From contig CAWIFQ010000003.1 of assembly GCA_963835495.1 (NCBI GenBank), positions 868,001 through 932,000 of the forward strand: 64,000 nt of DNA, written 5' to 3'. The notes below the pieces were generated by a model, which was not told the DNA's origin, made no database searches, and worked only from the letters and a program-made list of their open reading frames with translations. The translations under genes were made by a program, and so were the position numbers. Source of the DNA: Acaudatibacter sp963835495. GTDB lineage: Bacteria > Pseudomonadota > Alphaproteobacteria > Caulobacterales > Caulobacteraceae. This document shows, one piece after another, positions 26,765 to 38,163 of the stretch; positions within the stretch are counted from its first letter, which is position 1; every line of letters starts with the position of its first letter.

Positions 26765-28027
26765 ATGACCAAAGCCGCGAGCGGCGACAGCAAGAGCACC
26801 CTCTATTGCTCTTTCTGCGGCAAGAGCCAGCATGAAGTGCGAAAGCTCATCGCCGGGCCAACTGTGTTCATCTGCGATGAATGCGTTGAGCTGTGCATGG
26901 ATATCATTCGCGAAGAGCACAAGATCGCCTTCGTGAAGTCTAAGGACGGGGTCCCGACGCCGCGCGAAATCCGCGAGGTGCTCGACGATTACGTGATCGG
27001 CCAGGAGCACGCCAAGAAGGTGCTCTCGGTTGCGGTTCACAACCACTACAAGCGCCTCAGCCACGCGCAGAAGAACAACGACGTCGAACTGGCCAAGTCC
27101 AACATCCTGCTGGTCGGCCCCACCGGGGTCGGCAAGACGCTGCTGGCGCAGACCCTCGCCCAAATCATCGACGTGCCTTTCACGATGGCCGACGCCACCA
27201 CGCTGACCGAAGCGGGCTATGTCGGCGAAGATGTCGAAAATATAATTCTGAAGCTGCTGCAGGCGGCCGACTACAACGTCGAGCGGGCCCAGCGCGGCAT
27301 CGTCTACATCGACGAAGTCGACAAGATCAGCCGCAAATCCGACAATCCCTCGATCACCCGCGACGTGTCGGGCGAGGGCGTGCAGCAGGCGCTGCTGAAG
27401 ATCATGGAAGGCACCGTCGCCTCCGTGCCGCCGCAGGGCGGGCGCAAGCATCCGCAGCAGGAGTTCCTGCAGGTCGACACCACCAACATGCTGTTCATCT
27501 GCGGCGGCGCCTTCGCCGGCCTGGAGAAGATCATCTCCGGCCGCGGCAAGGGCACCTCGATCGGCTTCTCGGCCAAGGTGGCCGACCCGGACGACCGCCG
27601 CACCGGCGAGATCCTGCGCAAGGTCGAGCCCGACGACCTGCAGCGCTTCGGCCTGATCCCCGAGTTCATCGGCCGCCTGCCGGTGATCGCGACCCTGGAC
27701 GACCTCGACGAGGAAGCCCTGGTCAAGATCCTGACCGAGCCGAAGAACGCGCTGGTCAAGCAGTACCAGCGCCTGTTCGAGATGGAGAACGTCGGCCTCA
27801 CCTTCAGCGACGACGCGCTCAAGGGCGTCGCCCGCAAGGCCATCGCCCGCAAGACCGGCGCGCGCGGCCTGCGCTCGATCCTGGAAGGCATTCTGCTCGA
27901 TATCATGTTCGAGCTGCCGACCATGCAGGGCGTCGAAGAAGTGGTGGTCAACGCCGAGGTGGTCGAAGGTCGCGCCCAGCCGCTGCTGATCTACGCCGAG
28001 AAAAAGGGCGGGGCGGCTTCGGCCTGA
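26765..28027 (+). CDS. clpX: ATP-dependent Clp protease unfoldase subunit ClpX
   Basis: 420-residue AAA+ unfoldase that feeds substrates to ClpP. Zinc-binding N-domain Cys15, Cys18, Cys37 and Cys40; Walker A GPTGVGKT; Walker B VYIDEVDKI; pore-loop GYVGED; sensor region GLIPEFIGRLP; ClpP-contact IGF loop GTSIGFSA. The start follows a GAGACAG-type site. Upstream, 26493-26764 is the shared promoter region with the cicA-like gene. Confidence 0.98.
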   Translation: MTKAASGDSKSTLYCSFCGKSQHEVRKLIAGPTVFICDECVELCMDIIREEHKIAFVKSKDGVPTPREIREVLDDYVIGQEHAKKVLSVAVHNHYKRLSHAQKNNDVELAKSNILLVGPTGVGKTLLAQTLAQIIDVPFTMADATTLTEAGYVGEDVENIILKLLQAADYNVERAQRGIVYIDEVDKISRKSDNPSITRDVSGEGVQQALLKIMEGTVASVPPQGGRKHPQQEFLQVDTTNMLFICGGAFAGLEKIISGRGKGTSIGFSAKVADPDDRRTGEILRKVEPDDLQRFGLIPEFIGRLPVIATLDDLDEEALVKILTEPKNALVKQYQRLFEMENVGLTFSDDALKGVARKAIARKTGARGLRSILEGILLDIMFELPTMQGVEEVVVNAEVVEGRAQPLLIYAEKKGGAASA

Positions 28028-28168
28028 CCCCAGCCGAGGCGCACGGTTACCCGACAGCTTGACTCCGTCTGCGGGCGGCCGACCATGCCGCGAGTCGGGG
28101 TGGGTCCGTGGCCCTGCCTCGGCCGATGTGCGCCGGGAAAAGGGTAGGGCGGCTTCGCCCGACAGAGG

Positions 28169-29110
28169 GTGACGAAACAGGTCCTCGGGATCGACTTCTC
28201 CGGCTCGGCGGAACAGTGGAGCGCCAGGCGGCGCAACTCCAGCATCTGGATCGCGGCGGGACGGGCGGATGAGGCGCGACTGCTGATCGACGAGCTGACC
28301 CCGGTCCAGGCCCTGCTCGGCGACGCCGAACCGTTCGATCGCCTGGTCGAACTGCTGACCGACTTCGACGGCTTCGCCGCGATCGACGCGCCGTTCAGCG
28401 TGCCGCGCGAGTACGCCGCCAGCGTGCCGGTGCTGTGGGCCCAGGCCTCGGGGCTGCCGCACGAAGGCCGTCCGTTCGGCCGCGGCGCGGACTTCGTCGA
28501 ACTGCTATCGCCGGGCGCCGGGCGGCATGGCGTCAAGGTCTATCGCGCCTGCGAGGCGCTCTGGCGCCAGCGCGGGCTGAACACGCCGTCCACGCTCTGG
28601 TCCGGCCCTGGCGGCGGCGCCGGCGCGGCAGTGGCCTGCATGACGCTGCTGCTCATGCGCGGAGGGCCGGTCTGGCCGCTGCGGCCCGGCGGCGCCGGGG
28701 CGGTGCTGGTGGAGGCCAATCCGGCGGCGCAGCTGTTCACCTGGGGCCTGGAGCCGAGCGGCTACAGCGGCGCCAAGCCGAAGGCGGCCGCCGCCCGGGC
28801 GCAGATCCTGGCCGCGCTGGTCGCCGACCACGGACTGGTGGTCAGCGACGCGCAGGCCGCGCTCTGCCGCGACAACGCCGACGTGCTGAACGCGGTGCTC
28901 TGCGCCTACGCCGCCAAGGCCATGGCGGACGGACGCCATCCGCGGCAGCTGCCGGCCGCGGCGCGCAGCGAGGGCTGGATCGTGGTCGACGAGTCGCCCT
29001 CGGCCAGCGGCCGCGGCCCGCTGCTGGCGGCCACCGCCGAGCACCGGGTGCAGCGCCAGTTCGACGCCCTGGTCGAGGCGCTGGGCGTGGGCGGCGAGCC
29101 GGCCGACTAG
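28169..29110 (+). CDS. DUF429 family protein
   Basis: 313 residues from GTG 28169. Family marks: GIDFSGSAEQ at the N-terminus (RNase H-like first strand), a central AIDAPFSVPREYA, LVEANPAAQLFTWGLEPSGYSGAKP and a C-terminal DNADVLNAVLCAYAAKAM. DUF429 is a predicted RNase H-like nuclease superfamily without a settled function. It sits between clpX and lon, where relatives often have nothing or a small gene. Confidence 0.82.
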   Translation: MTKQVLGIDFSGSAEQWSARRRNSSIWIAAGRADEARLLIDELTPVQALLGDAEPFDRLVELLTDFDGFAAIDAPFSVPREYAASVPVLWAQASGLPHEGRPFGRGADFVELLSPGAGRHGVKVYRACEALWRQRGLNTPSTLWSGPGGGAGAAVACMTLLLMRGGPVWPLRPGGAGAVLVEANPAAQLFTWGLEPSGYSGAKPKAAAARAQILAALVADHGLVVSDAQAALCRDNADVLNAVLCAYAAKAMADGRHPRQLPAAARSEGWIVVDESPSASGRGPLLAATAEHRVQRQFDALVEALGVGGEPAD

Positions 29111-29264
29111 ACGGCGTGGCCACGGCGCCACATGCACCGAAGGTGAATTCTGCCTATTTCTGGCGCCTTCGCGGCGCCGTCTGGCGGGACCATGCTTAAT
29201 CGCGACAGAAAACGTCGAGCTTTGCCATCGCAGCGCGACCCCTTGCCGCCTCCGGCCCGCTGCG

Positions 29265-29289
29265 CTTGAACGGCGCGTGAAACCATCCA
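29265..29289 (+). promoter_or_regulatory. Candidate sigma-32 (heat shock) promoter of lon
   Basis: CTTGAA at 29265-29270, a 12-base spacer, then CCATCCA at 29283-29289, close to the CTTGAA...CCCCAT heat-shock pattern. It is 129 bases before the lon start, within the 307-base gap 29111-29417, which otherwise holds no gene. The match is imperfect. Confidence 0.4.
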
Positions 29290-29417
29290 CATAATCGCCC
29301 TGAGTTCCGCCGGCGTTCGGCGGACGGGCCGCCCAACTCGGCGCATCGTCGAGTAACCGTGGTCCGGGCAAGGGTCAGGCGCCGCGAGTGGGCGCCGCCC
29401 AGGAGAAAATTGGCGTC

Positions 29418-31817
<2,400 letters not shown>

Positions 31818-31848
31818 GCGCCGGTCTCAGGCTCGATCACGAAAAAAG

Positions 31849-31884
31849 CGCGGCGCGGGGGTCTCTCCCGCGCCGCGTTCGTTT
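31849..31884 (+). terminator. Rho-independent terminator after lon
   Basis: Perfect 11-bp stem (31849-31859 with 31867-31877), loop GGTCTCT, then TTCGTTT. Six A precede the stem. Confidence 0.8.
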
Positions 31885-31969
31885 GACGGCCGGCTGGCTT
31901 GAGCATTTAGTCTCGAGTTCAGGCTGTACGGCGGGGACGCACACTGCCGAGCCTCGCGGGGAGGCGACC

Positions 31970-32242
31970 ATGACAAAAGCGGAGCTTATCGCGGACATCG
32001 TCGAACGCTCGGGGCTGGACCGGGCGCAGGCCAAGGCCTGCGTGGAAGCGTTCGTCGACTCAGTGACCGACTCGCTCAAACGGGGCGAGGAGGTGCGCCT
32101 GGTCGGCTTCGGCCGCTTCACCCCGGTCGCCCGCGCCGCCGGCCTGGCGCGCAATCCGCGCACCGGCGCGCAGGTCAAACGCCCCGCGTCCAAGACCGCC
32201 CGCTTCCGCATCGGCGAGGCGCTGAAGAGCGCGCTGAACTGA
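31970..32242 (+). CDS. hupB: HU-type nucleoid protein
   Basis: 90 residues, MTKAELIADIVERSGLDRAQA...LVGFGRFTPVARAAGLARNPRTG, with the beta-arm RNPRTGAQVKRPASK. A dimeric DNA-bending protein. GGGAGGCG stands upstream of the ATG at 31970. The lon-hupB order is conserved in proteobacteria. Confidence 0.95.
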   Translation: MTKAELIADIVERSGLDRAQAKACVEAFVDSVTDSLKRGEEVRLVGFGRFTPVARAAGLARNPRTGAQVKRPASKTARFRIGEALKSALN

Positions 32243-32261
32243 CCGGGGCGCGGCCTGGGCC

Positions 32262-32486
32262 ATGAGCCTGCTCACCGCCTTCGGCCTCTTCGCCGTCACC
32301 GCGATGCTGCTCTGCTACGCGATGGAGTCCCGCTCACCCTGGTGGACGCTGGCCTTCGCCGGAGCGTGCCTGCTGGGCAGCGCCTACGGCTTTCTGCAGG
32401 GGGCTTGGCCATTCGGTCTGGTCGAGGCGGTCTGGGCCGCCGTCGCCGCGCGCAAGTGGTGGGGACTGAGAAGCGCGCCGCCCTGA
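32262..32486 (+). CDS. Small conserved two-helix membrane protein
   Basis: 74 residues: hydrophobic segment MSLLTAFGLFAVTAMLLCYAM, then SPWWTLAFAGACLLGSAYGFLQGAWPFGLVEAVWAAVA. This GS-YGFLQGAWPFGLVEA pattern is a widespread small hypothetical protein. It begins 19 bases after hupB. Function is unknown. Confidence 0.75.
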   Translation: MSLLTAFGLFAVTAMLLCYAMESRSPWWTLAFAGACLLGSAYGFLQGAWPFGLVEAVWAAVAARKWWGLRSAPP

Positions 32487-32534
32487 CAGACACCGCCTTC
32501 CCGGCCGGCCATGCGGTCGGTAGAACGGGCCGTG

Positions 32535-32611
32535 GGGCGGCTAGCTCAGTTGGTTAGAGCGCCTGGTTTACACCCAGGAGGTCACAGGTTCGAGCCCTGT
32601 GCCGCCCACCA
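32535..32611 (+). tRNA. tRNA-Val (anticodon UAC)
   Basis: Acceptor GGGCGGC/GCCGCCC, D loop with AGTTGGTTAGAGC, anticodon stem CCTGG/CCAGG with TAC at 32569-32571, T arm with GGTTCGAGCCC and encoded CCA at 32609-32611. Confidence 0.97.
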
Positions 32612-32655
32612 TGCAACGGCCGTTTCGGATCAAGCGGCGCGCAGCTGCCGCATTG

Positions 32656-33693
32656 TCACTGTCCGATGTGATCCCGGATGCCTTCGCTCGCCAACCGGAT
32701 CGCACTCTCGGTCGATGGAATGCGCCGAAGGGCGTTGAGGAAAACGAAGTCGTGGATCGTGCCGTTGTAGCGGACAGCGGTGACCTCGACTCCCGCCTGC
32801 GTGAGCTTGCGGGCATAGGCCTCGCCTTCGTCACGCAGCGGATCGTTCTCGGCGGTGATGACGAGCGCAGGCGGCAGTCCGGTGAGCTCTGCTTGACTGG
32901 CCCGCAGAGGGGAAACGTAGGGGTTATCGCGCGTCTTCTCGTCGGTGGCATAGAGGTCCCAGCCGTACTTCATGAACTGGCGCGACAGAAACCGGCCGCT
33001 GGCGAACTCGTGATACGAGTCGGTGTCGACACTGGCGTCGGTCGCCGGAATGAACAGCACCTGGTAGCTGATCTTCGGCCCCTGACGGTCCTTGGTCATC
33101 ATCGTCAGCGCCGCGCTCATGTCGCCGCCAACCGAGTTACCAGCGACGGCGATCCGGCTGCCGTCAGCGCCAAACTCGCCCGCGTGTGCGGCTACCCACT
33201 TCAGCGCCGCATACGATTCCTCCAACTGGACTGGGAACTTCGCGGCGGGCAACGGCGTGTACTCGACGAACACCCCGACCTGGCCCGAGCCCACGACGAG
33301 GTCGCGCAGCAGCCGTTGGTGGTTCTGGAAGTCGCCGACGAGCCAAACCCCGCCGTGGATGAACAGCAGCACGCCGGATCTTCCCGCGGGGCGCTCGGGA
33401 GTCATCACGTAAAGCTTCACCGTCTGCCCGTCTTGAGTCACGGTCCTCTCGACTGTTGTGACGCCTGACATGTCGACCGGTGTCTTGCCCTGAAGGCCGG
33501 TGATTACTTCCTGCGGCTTCGGTTGCGGGAATTCCCAGAACGGCGTGGGGTCTTTGTTGACTTCGTCCAGGAAGGCCCGAATTTGGGGATCGATGCGTGG
33601 ATCGGTCGATGGATCCACCGGTGCTGCGACAGTCGCAGTGTTCATCAGCAAAGTTCCTGTGGTTAGGGCTGCAAGTGCAAGTGAGAGGCGCAT
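32656..33693 (-). CDS. Secreted alpha/beta hydrolase, hormone-sensitive-lipase type
   Basis: 345 residues with a signal peptide (MRLSLALAALTTGTLLMNTATVAA). Catalytic features: oxyanion HGGVWLVGD (variant of HGGG), nucleophile GNSVGG, acid ENDPLRDE, histidine GTIHDF. Likely an esterase for short-chain or xenobiotic esters, exported to the periplasm. It is divergent from an AraC regulator about 450 bases away, which probably controls it. Confidence 0.87.
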   Translation of the reverse strand: MRLSLALAALTTGTLLMNTATVAAPVDPSTDPRIDPQIRAFLDEVNKDPTPFWEFPQPKPQEVITGLQGKTPVDMSGVTTVERTVTQDGQTVKLYVMTPERPAGRSGVLLFIHGGVWLVGDFQNHQRLLRDLVVGSGQVGVFVEYTPLPAAKFPVQLEESYAALKWVAAHAGEFGADGSRIAVAGNSVGGDMSAALTMMTKDRQGPKISYQVLFIPATDASVDTDSYHEFASGRFLSRQFMKYGWDLYATDEKTRDNPYVSPLRASQAELTGLPPALVITAENDPLRDEGEAYARKLTQAGVEVTAVRYNGTIHDFVFLNALRRIPSTESAIRLASEGIRDHIGQ

Positions 33694-34148
33694 GCTCTGC
33701 TTCGTCCGTTATATGAGTGAGACAAAACTTAGGCGGCGACCCCGAACGCCTCGAATACATACAAATGCCGAGTACCGAGTTGTCGAGGACGCCCTCCGGG
33801 CGGACGGTGGAACTCATAGTATTCGGTCAACTCACCGGGAAGTAAGCGAAATTCATCGAACAGACGAAGGCGCGGCTTTGCTGGCGACTTCTCTCGCATC
33901 CGGGCGATTTTTGCATTCGCCGGCGTTTGTCGGCGTCAGCAATTGCCCCGAAACCTACCGGTGCGACCCACAAAGTGCTTGGTGAATTCCCGCAAACCTA
34001 TTGAGAAAGGCGCAGTTTCGGGGCGAGGCTTGCGCCGATGACGCTTGATTCGGCTTGGCCGATGCGACAGTTGAAAACGCAGGTGTTCGCGTCGACGGGG
34101 TCGACCCCGGTCGGCTGACGCCCCGAACATGTTTCTCGGAGGAGCTGG
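33694..34148. other. Gene-free AT-richer divergent regulatory region
   Basis: 455 bases between the esterase and the AraC gene. Base composition is less GC-rich than around it and no frame shows conserved coding sequence. It should hold both promoters and the regulator's sites. I could not pick a convincing operator. Confidence 0.5.
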
Positions 34149-35102
34149 ATGGAAGCCAAGTCCGGCGGGCTTGGATCTCGCAATGGAGCGAGCAACTCGC
34201 GACACGGCGGGCGGGAAGCGGCAAGCCCCGAGTTTTTTACGTTCATGCGCGACCGGGTGGGCGCAGGCGTACTCAAGGGCGCCAGGGAACGGTGGGTTGC
34301 GCCCGCCGCCCTGTACAACGGGTTGGCGGGCATCGACAAATCGGCCTGGACGATCACCGGCGAGACGGTGATCGCGCTTCGGCTGCATGGCCCGGCCGTC
34401 GTGGACCACAACCGGAAAGTCAGCCGAACCAGCGGGCCCGGGCGCGATTTCGCGCTGCAGCCGAAAGGCACGCCGACACGATTTCTCGCCCACGGCCGCC
34501 TCGAGTTCGGGCATGTGTTCCTCCCGGACGCATTGCTCGACCGAGCGTCCGAAATGGAGAGCCAGCCCGCCCTCAGCGGGCGCCTGCGCGACGATCTCTC
34601 GTTCGTGCCGGAAAGGACGCTTCAGGCCCTGTTGGCCGACTACCTCCGGCGGGCGTTCGACCCGTCGCTTCCGGCCACCATGCTTGAGATGGAGGGGCGC
34701 GCGCTCCTACTGGTCGATTGCCTGCAGCGGCTTCATGACCCGTCGGGCGCCAACACCGCGTTGACTTCGGGCGGTCTGTCGCCGCGCCAATTGCGGCGCG
34801 CCTGCAACTTCATCATCGAGCATTTTTCCGAAGACATTCGCCTGGATGATCTGGCCGAGTTGACCGAGCTCACCTGCAAGCACTTCGCCCGCGCCTTCAG
34901 ACAATCGACAGGACTGCCGCCGCATCAATATCTGATCGCGCAACGCATCGAAGCGGCCAAGCGCCGCCTCGTCGACGGACGATCAAGTCTCGCGGAGATC
35001 GCTGTCGAATGCGGCTTCGCCGATCAGAGCCATTTCACCGCGGCCTTTCGGAAAGCCGTTGGCGCGCCGCCCGGCGCCTGGCGCCGGAACCACGCGAAAT
35101 AA
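34149..35102 (+). CDS. AraC/XylS family transcription regulator
   Basis: 317 residues. The C-terminal 100 residues hold two helix-turn-helix units: DIRLDDLAELTELTCKHFARAFRQSTGLPPHQYLIAQRIEAAKRRL and LAEIAVECGFADQSHFTAAFRKAVGAPPGAWRR. The N-terminal part is a diverged effector domain. The first 30 residues look poorly conserved, so a later start (MRDRVGAG) is possible. Probably regulates the divergent secreted esterase. Confidence 0.9.
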   Translation: MEAKSGGLGSRNGASNSRHGGREAASPEFFTFMRDRVGAGVLKGARERWVAPAALYNGLAGIDKSAWTITGETVIALRLHGPAVVDHNRKVSRTSGPGRDFALQPKGTPTRFLAHGRLEFGHVFLPDALLDRASEMESQPALSGRLRDDLSFVPERTLQALLADYLRRAFDPSLPATMLEMEGRALLLVDCLQRLHDPSGANTALTSGGLSPRQLRRACNFIIEHFSEDIRLDDLAELTELTCKHFARAFRQSTGLPPHQYLIAQRIEAAKRRLVDGRSSLAEIAVECGFADQSHFTAAFRKAVGAPPGAWRRNHAK

Positions 35103-35198
35103 CATCCACGCCGTACGCCCAGGGTGCCGGCCCGTGCGCATTCGCTGGCGGTCGGGGCGGGCAGTCGCTACCTTGTGGGCGCCGCGTTGGGGAACCTA

Positions 35199-35762
35199 AT
35201 GTTTATTGGACTGATCCTGCTCGCGATCATCGTGCTGCTCGGCTTCCTGCTGATCGGCGCCTACAACCGCCTGGTCGCGCTGCGCCAGAACGTCAACGAG
35301 GCCTTCGCCGACATCGACGTGCAGCTGAAGCAGCGGCAGGACCTGGTGCCCAACCTGGTCGAGACGGTGAAGGGCTACGCCGCCCACGAGCGCGGCACGC
35401 TCGACGAGGTGACAGCCGCCCGCACCGCCGCCGTCAGCGCCGGCAATGTCGAGGCCAGGGCCCAGGCCGAGAACGTGCTGACCAGCGCGCTCGGCAAGCT
35501 GATGGCGGTGGCCGAGGCCTACCCGGACCTGAAGGCCAACCAGAACTTCATGCAGCTGCAGAGCGAGCTGGCCGACCTGGAGAACAAGATCGCCGCCGCG
35601 CGGCGCTTCTTCAACAATGCGGTCGGCGAATACAACGCCTCGATCCAGCGCTTCCCGGCGGTGCTGATCGCCGGGGCCGCCGGCTTCACGCCGCGGGAAT
35701 TCTTCGACGTCGGGGCCGACCGCGCCGCGCTGCAGAGCGCGCCGCAAGTGAAGTTCAGTTAG
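35199..35762 (+). CDS. lemA: LemA family protein
   Basis: 187 residues from ATG 35199 (GGGGAA upstream): one N-terminal membrane helix (FIGLILLAIIVLLGFLLIGAY), then the LemA helical bundle with YNRLVALRQNVNEAFADIDVQLKQRQDLVPNLVETVKGY and YPDLKANQNFMQLQSELADLENKIAAARRFFNNAV. LemA proteins are commonly linked with M48 peptidases, and the next gene is one, 13 bases away. Confidence 0.93.
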   Translation: MFIGLILLAIIVLLGFLLIGAYNRLVALRQNVNEAFADIDVQLKQRQDLVPNLVETVKGYAAHERGTLDEVTAARTAAVSAGNVEARAQAENVLTSALGKLMAVAEAYPDLKANQNFMQLQSELADLENKIAAARRFFNNAVGEYNASIQRFPAVLIAGAAGFTPREFFDVGADRAALQSAPQVKFS

Positions 35763-35775
35763 CGGGCGCAGCGCA

Positions 35776-36846
35776 ATGCAGGCGGTCGGTCTGCAGACCT
35801 ACATCTGGAACAACAACATCCGCTCCGCCCTGCTGCTGATCGGCTTCCCGATCCTGCTGCTGGGCATGGTGTTCTTCCTGACGCTGGGCATGATCGTCGC
35901 GCGGCTATTGCCGCCCGGCGACGAATATGGCGGCGCCGTGCCTTTCGCCCTGCACCTGATGGTCCAGGCCGCGCCGGCGGCGATCGTCGTCGCCCTGGTC
36001 TGGTTCGCCATCGCCTATGCGTTCAACCAGCAGATCATCGACTTCGCCACCGGCTCGCGCCCGGTGACCCGCGAGGACGAGCCGACCTGCTGGAACGCGC
36101 TGGAAAACCTCTGCATCTCGCGCGGCCTGAGGATGCCGACGCTGCGCCTGATCGAGACCGACGGCATGAACGCCTTCGCCAGCGGCCTGCACGAGGGCCG
36201 CTTCAGCGTCACCGTCACCCGCGGCCTGCTGCAGCAGCTCGATCGCGACGAACTGGAGGCGGTGCTCGCGCACGAACTGACCCACATCATCAACCGCGAT
36301 GTGCGCACGATGGTGGTGGCGGCGATCTTCGCCGGGGTGATCACCCTTTTCTGCCAGATCGTCTACCGCTCGATCGTCTGGGGCGGGGTGTGGGGCGGTG
36401 GCGGGCGCGACCGGCGCGGCAATTTCGGCCTGTTCCTGCTGATCGCCATGGTGGTCGGTGCGGTCGGCTATTTCCTGGCCATCGTCATCCGCATGGCGCT
36501 CTCTCGCACCCGCGAATATGTCGCCGACGCCGGCTCGGTGGAGCTGACCCACAACCCCGACGCCATGATCAGCGCGCTGCAGAAGGTGGCCGGCCACACC
36601 CACCTGGAGGCGCCGCAGTCGATGCGGGCGATGTTCCTTGAGGACGACGACGAGGGGATCATGGGCCTGTTCGCTACCCATCCGCCGGTCGCCAAGCGCA
36701 TCGCCGCGCTGAGCCAATACGCCGGCGGGCGGGCGCGTGAGCCGCAGCTCGCACCGCCATCAGCCGCCCCGACCGAGCCTGCGCCGTCCGAGGAAACCGG
36801 CCCCTGGGGCGGCCGCAAGGACGGCCCCCCAGGTCCCTGGAGCTGA
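35776..36846 (+). CDS. M48 family zinc metallopeptidase, HtpX-like
   Basis: 356 residues: two N-terminal membrane helices, zinc motif H166-E167-x2-H170 (AHELTH), further helices near 178 and 215, and the third ligand region SRTREYVADAGSVELT. The C-terminus is a Pro/Glu-rich tail. An inner-membrane quality-control protease partnered with LemA in an operon. Differs from short HtpX by its tail. Confidence 0.92.
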   Translation: MQAVGLQTYIWNNNIRSALLLIGFPILLLGMVFFLTLGMIVARLLPPGDEYGGAVPFALHLMVQAAPAAIVVALVWFAIAYAFNQQIIDFATGSRPVTREDEPTCWNALENLCISRGLRMPTLRLIETDGMNAFASGLHEGRFSVTVTRGLLQQLDRDELEAVLAHELTHIINRDVRTMVVAAIFAGVITLFCQIVYRSIVWGGVWGGGGRDRRGNFGLFLLIAMVVGAVGYFLAIVIRMALSRTREYVADAGSVELTHNPDAMISALQKVAGHTHLEAPQSMRAMFLEDDDEGIMGLFATHPPVAKRIAALSQYAGGRAREPQLAPPSAAPTEPAPSEETGPWGGRKDGPPGPWS

Positions 36847-36862
36847 CCGGGTCCGGCTGGCG

Positions 36863-36878
36863 GTGAACTTTTATTCAC
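36863..36878. promoter_or_regulatory. Palindromic operator candidate, site 1 (GTGAA-N6-TTCAC)
   Basis: The 16-bp palindrome GTGAACTTTTATTCAC lies 60 bases before the secreted Cys protein. It shares arms, spacing and downstream bases (TTCACTGG, CGGCGG, then TAGTCTG) with site 2 at 39532-39547, upstream of the RND gene. Probable binding site of the response regulator encoded between them. Confidence 0.6.
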
Positions 36879-36937
36879 TGGCTCGGCGGCCGGCCGCGCT
36901 TAGTCTGTCGCCAGCCGCGCCATCGTTCGAGCCCGCC

Positions 36938-37456
36938 ATGTCCGTCCCACGTCTCAGATCGCCGCGCGCCGCGCTGGCAATGGCGGCCGCGATCGCCGGC
37001 TTGATGCTGGCCAGCCCGATGCCTGCTTCGGCAGGTCCGGGCGGCGATGCGCAGGTCGATCAGGTTTGCGCCGGCGTGGTCGGCCTGGTCCCGGGCGAGA
37101 AGCACTTCGCCGCCTGCGAGCAGAGCCTTGCCGACTCCCTGCGCAGCCTGCGCGAAGGGCAGGGGACGGCGCTGGCGCGGCGGCGTTGCCTGGATCGGGG
37201 CTACCGCTCCGGCACGGCGGGGCTCGCCGAATGCGAACTGGCCGGCGCCCCCGCAGACCCGCCACGCGGCCCGGACTACAGCGCGCCGGCGCCGGGCGGT
37301 TCGCGGTCGTACTTCCTGGTCTCGCGCGACACGGCGTTCCAGCGCGACCAGCTGGCCTGCGCCAAACTCGGCTTCGATCCGGCGCAGAGCGCCTTCGCCG
37401 ACTGCGCGAGCAACCTGCGCGGGGCCTTGGCGAGGGCCAGCGATCCGGCCATGTAA
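36938..37456 (+). CDS. Secreted Cys-containing protein with internal duplication
   Basis: 172 residues from ATG 36938. Signal peptide ending near MPASA, then two related units: VCAGVVGLVPGEKHFAACEQSLADSLR and ACAKLGFDPAQSAFADCASNLRGAL, each with paired Cys. A Cys also precedes and follows a central linker. I do not recognise the family; it resembles periplasmic Cys-repeat proteins of unknown role. It is 26 bases before the response regulator gene and shares an operator-like promoter with the efflux operon. Confidence 0.72.
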   Translation: MSVPRLRSPRAALAMAAAIAGLMLASPMPASAGPGGDAQVDQVCAGVVGLVPGEKHFAACEQSLADSLRSLREGQGTALARRRCLDRGYRSGTAGLAECELAGAPADPPRGPDYSAPAPGGSRSYFLVSRDTAFQRDQLACAKLGFDPAQSAFADCASNLRGALARASDPAM

Positions 37457-37482
37457 TACGGCGTGCCGGAGAGCTGAAAGCG

Positions 37483-38163
37483 TTGGCGAAGATCCTCGTC
37501 ATCGAAGACGACGTCGAAACCGCCGCCGAGGTTGCGGCCTGCCTGACCGCGGGCGGCTTCCAGCCGGAGCAGAGCTTCGACGGCATCGAGGGGCTGAGGG
37601 CCGCGCTGGCCGAGCCGTTCGACGCGATCACGCTCGACCGCATGCTGCCGGGCTGCGATGGCCTGGAGGTGCTGCGCAGCCTGCGCGCGGCGGGCTCCGA
37701 TGTGCCGGTGCTGATGATCAGCGCGCTCAACGAGGTGGACGACCGCGTCACCGGCCTGCGCGCCGGCGGCGACGACTACCTGGTCAAGCCGTTCGCGCCC
37801 AGCGAGCTGATCGCGCGGCTCGAAGTGATTCTGCGGCGGCGCCGCCGGCCGGAGGGTCTGGAGCTGGTGCTGAAGGTCGGCGACCTGCAGCTCGACCTGG
37901 TCAAGCGCGAGGCCAACCGCGGCGGCCGGCGCATCGAGCTGCTGCCGATGGAGTTCAAGCTGCTCGAGTTCATGATGCGCAACGCCGGCCAGATCCTGAG
38001 CCGGCGGCTGATCTTCGAGGCGGTCTGGGAGTACTATTTCGACCCCGGCACCAACCTGATCGACGTGCATGTCGGTCGGCTGCGGCGCAAGATCGACGCT
38101 GGCGACGGGCCGGCGCTGTTTCGGACCGAGCGCGGCGTTGGGTACATGCTGAATGCAGATTAG
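37483..38163 (+). CDS. OmpR-family two-component response regulator
   Basis: 226 residues from TTG 37483 (GGAGAG nearby). Receiver domain with acidic pair E8-D9-D10, phospho-acceptor Asp52 (TLDRMLPG), Ser80 and Lys102 (LVKPF), followed by a winged-helix DNA-binding domain (ELLPMEFKLLEFMMRNAGQILSRRLIFEAVWEYYFDPGTNLIDVHVGRLRRKI). Its 3' end overlaps the kinase gene by 11 bases. Palindromes at 36863 and 39532 are candidate targets. Confidence 0.93.
   Translation: MAKILVIEDDVETAAEVAACLTAGGFQPEQSFDGIEGLRAALAEPFDAITLDRMLPGCDGLEVLRSLRAAGSDVPVLMISALNEVDDRVTGLRAGGDDYLVKPFAPSELIARLEVILRRRRRPEGLELVLKVGDLQLDLVKREANRGGRRIELLPMEFKLLEFMMRNAGQILSRRLIFEAVWEYYFDPGTNLIDVHVGRLRRKIDAGDGPALFRTERGVGYMLNAD

Noticed and set aside
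26531..28462. 643-codon open frame antisense to clpX
   Set aside because: Shadow of clpX codon usage; no motif.
33500..33985. 161-codon plus-strand frame across the esterase 5' end
   Set aside because: Antisense to the esterase for half its length, and the rest is AT-rich promoter DNA without conserved residues.
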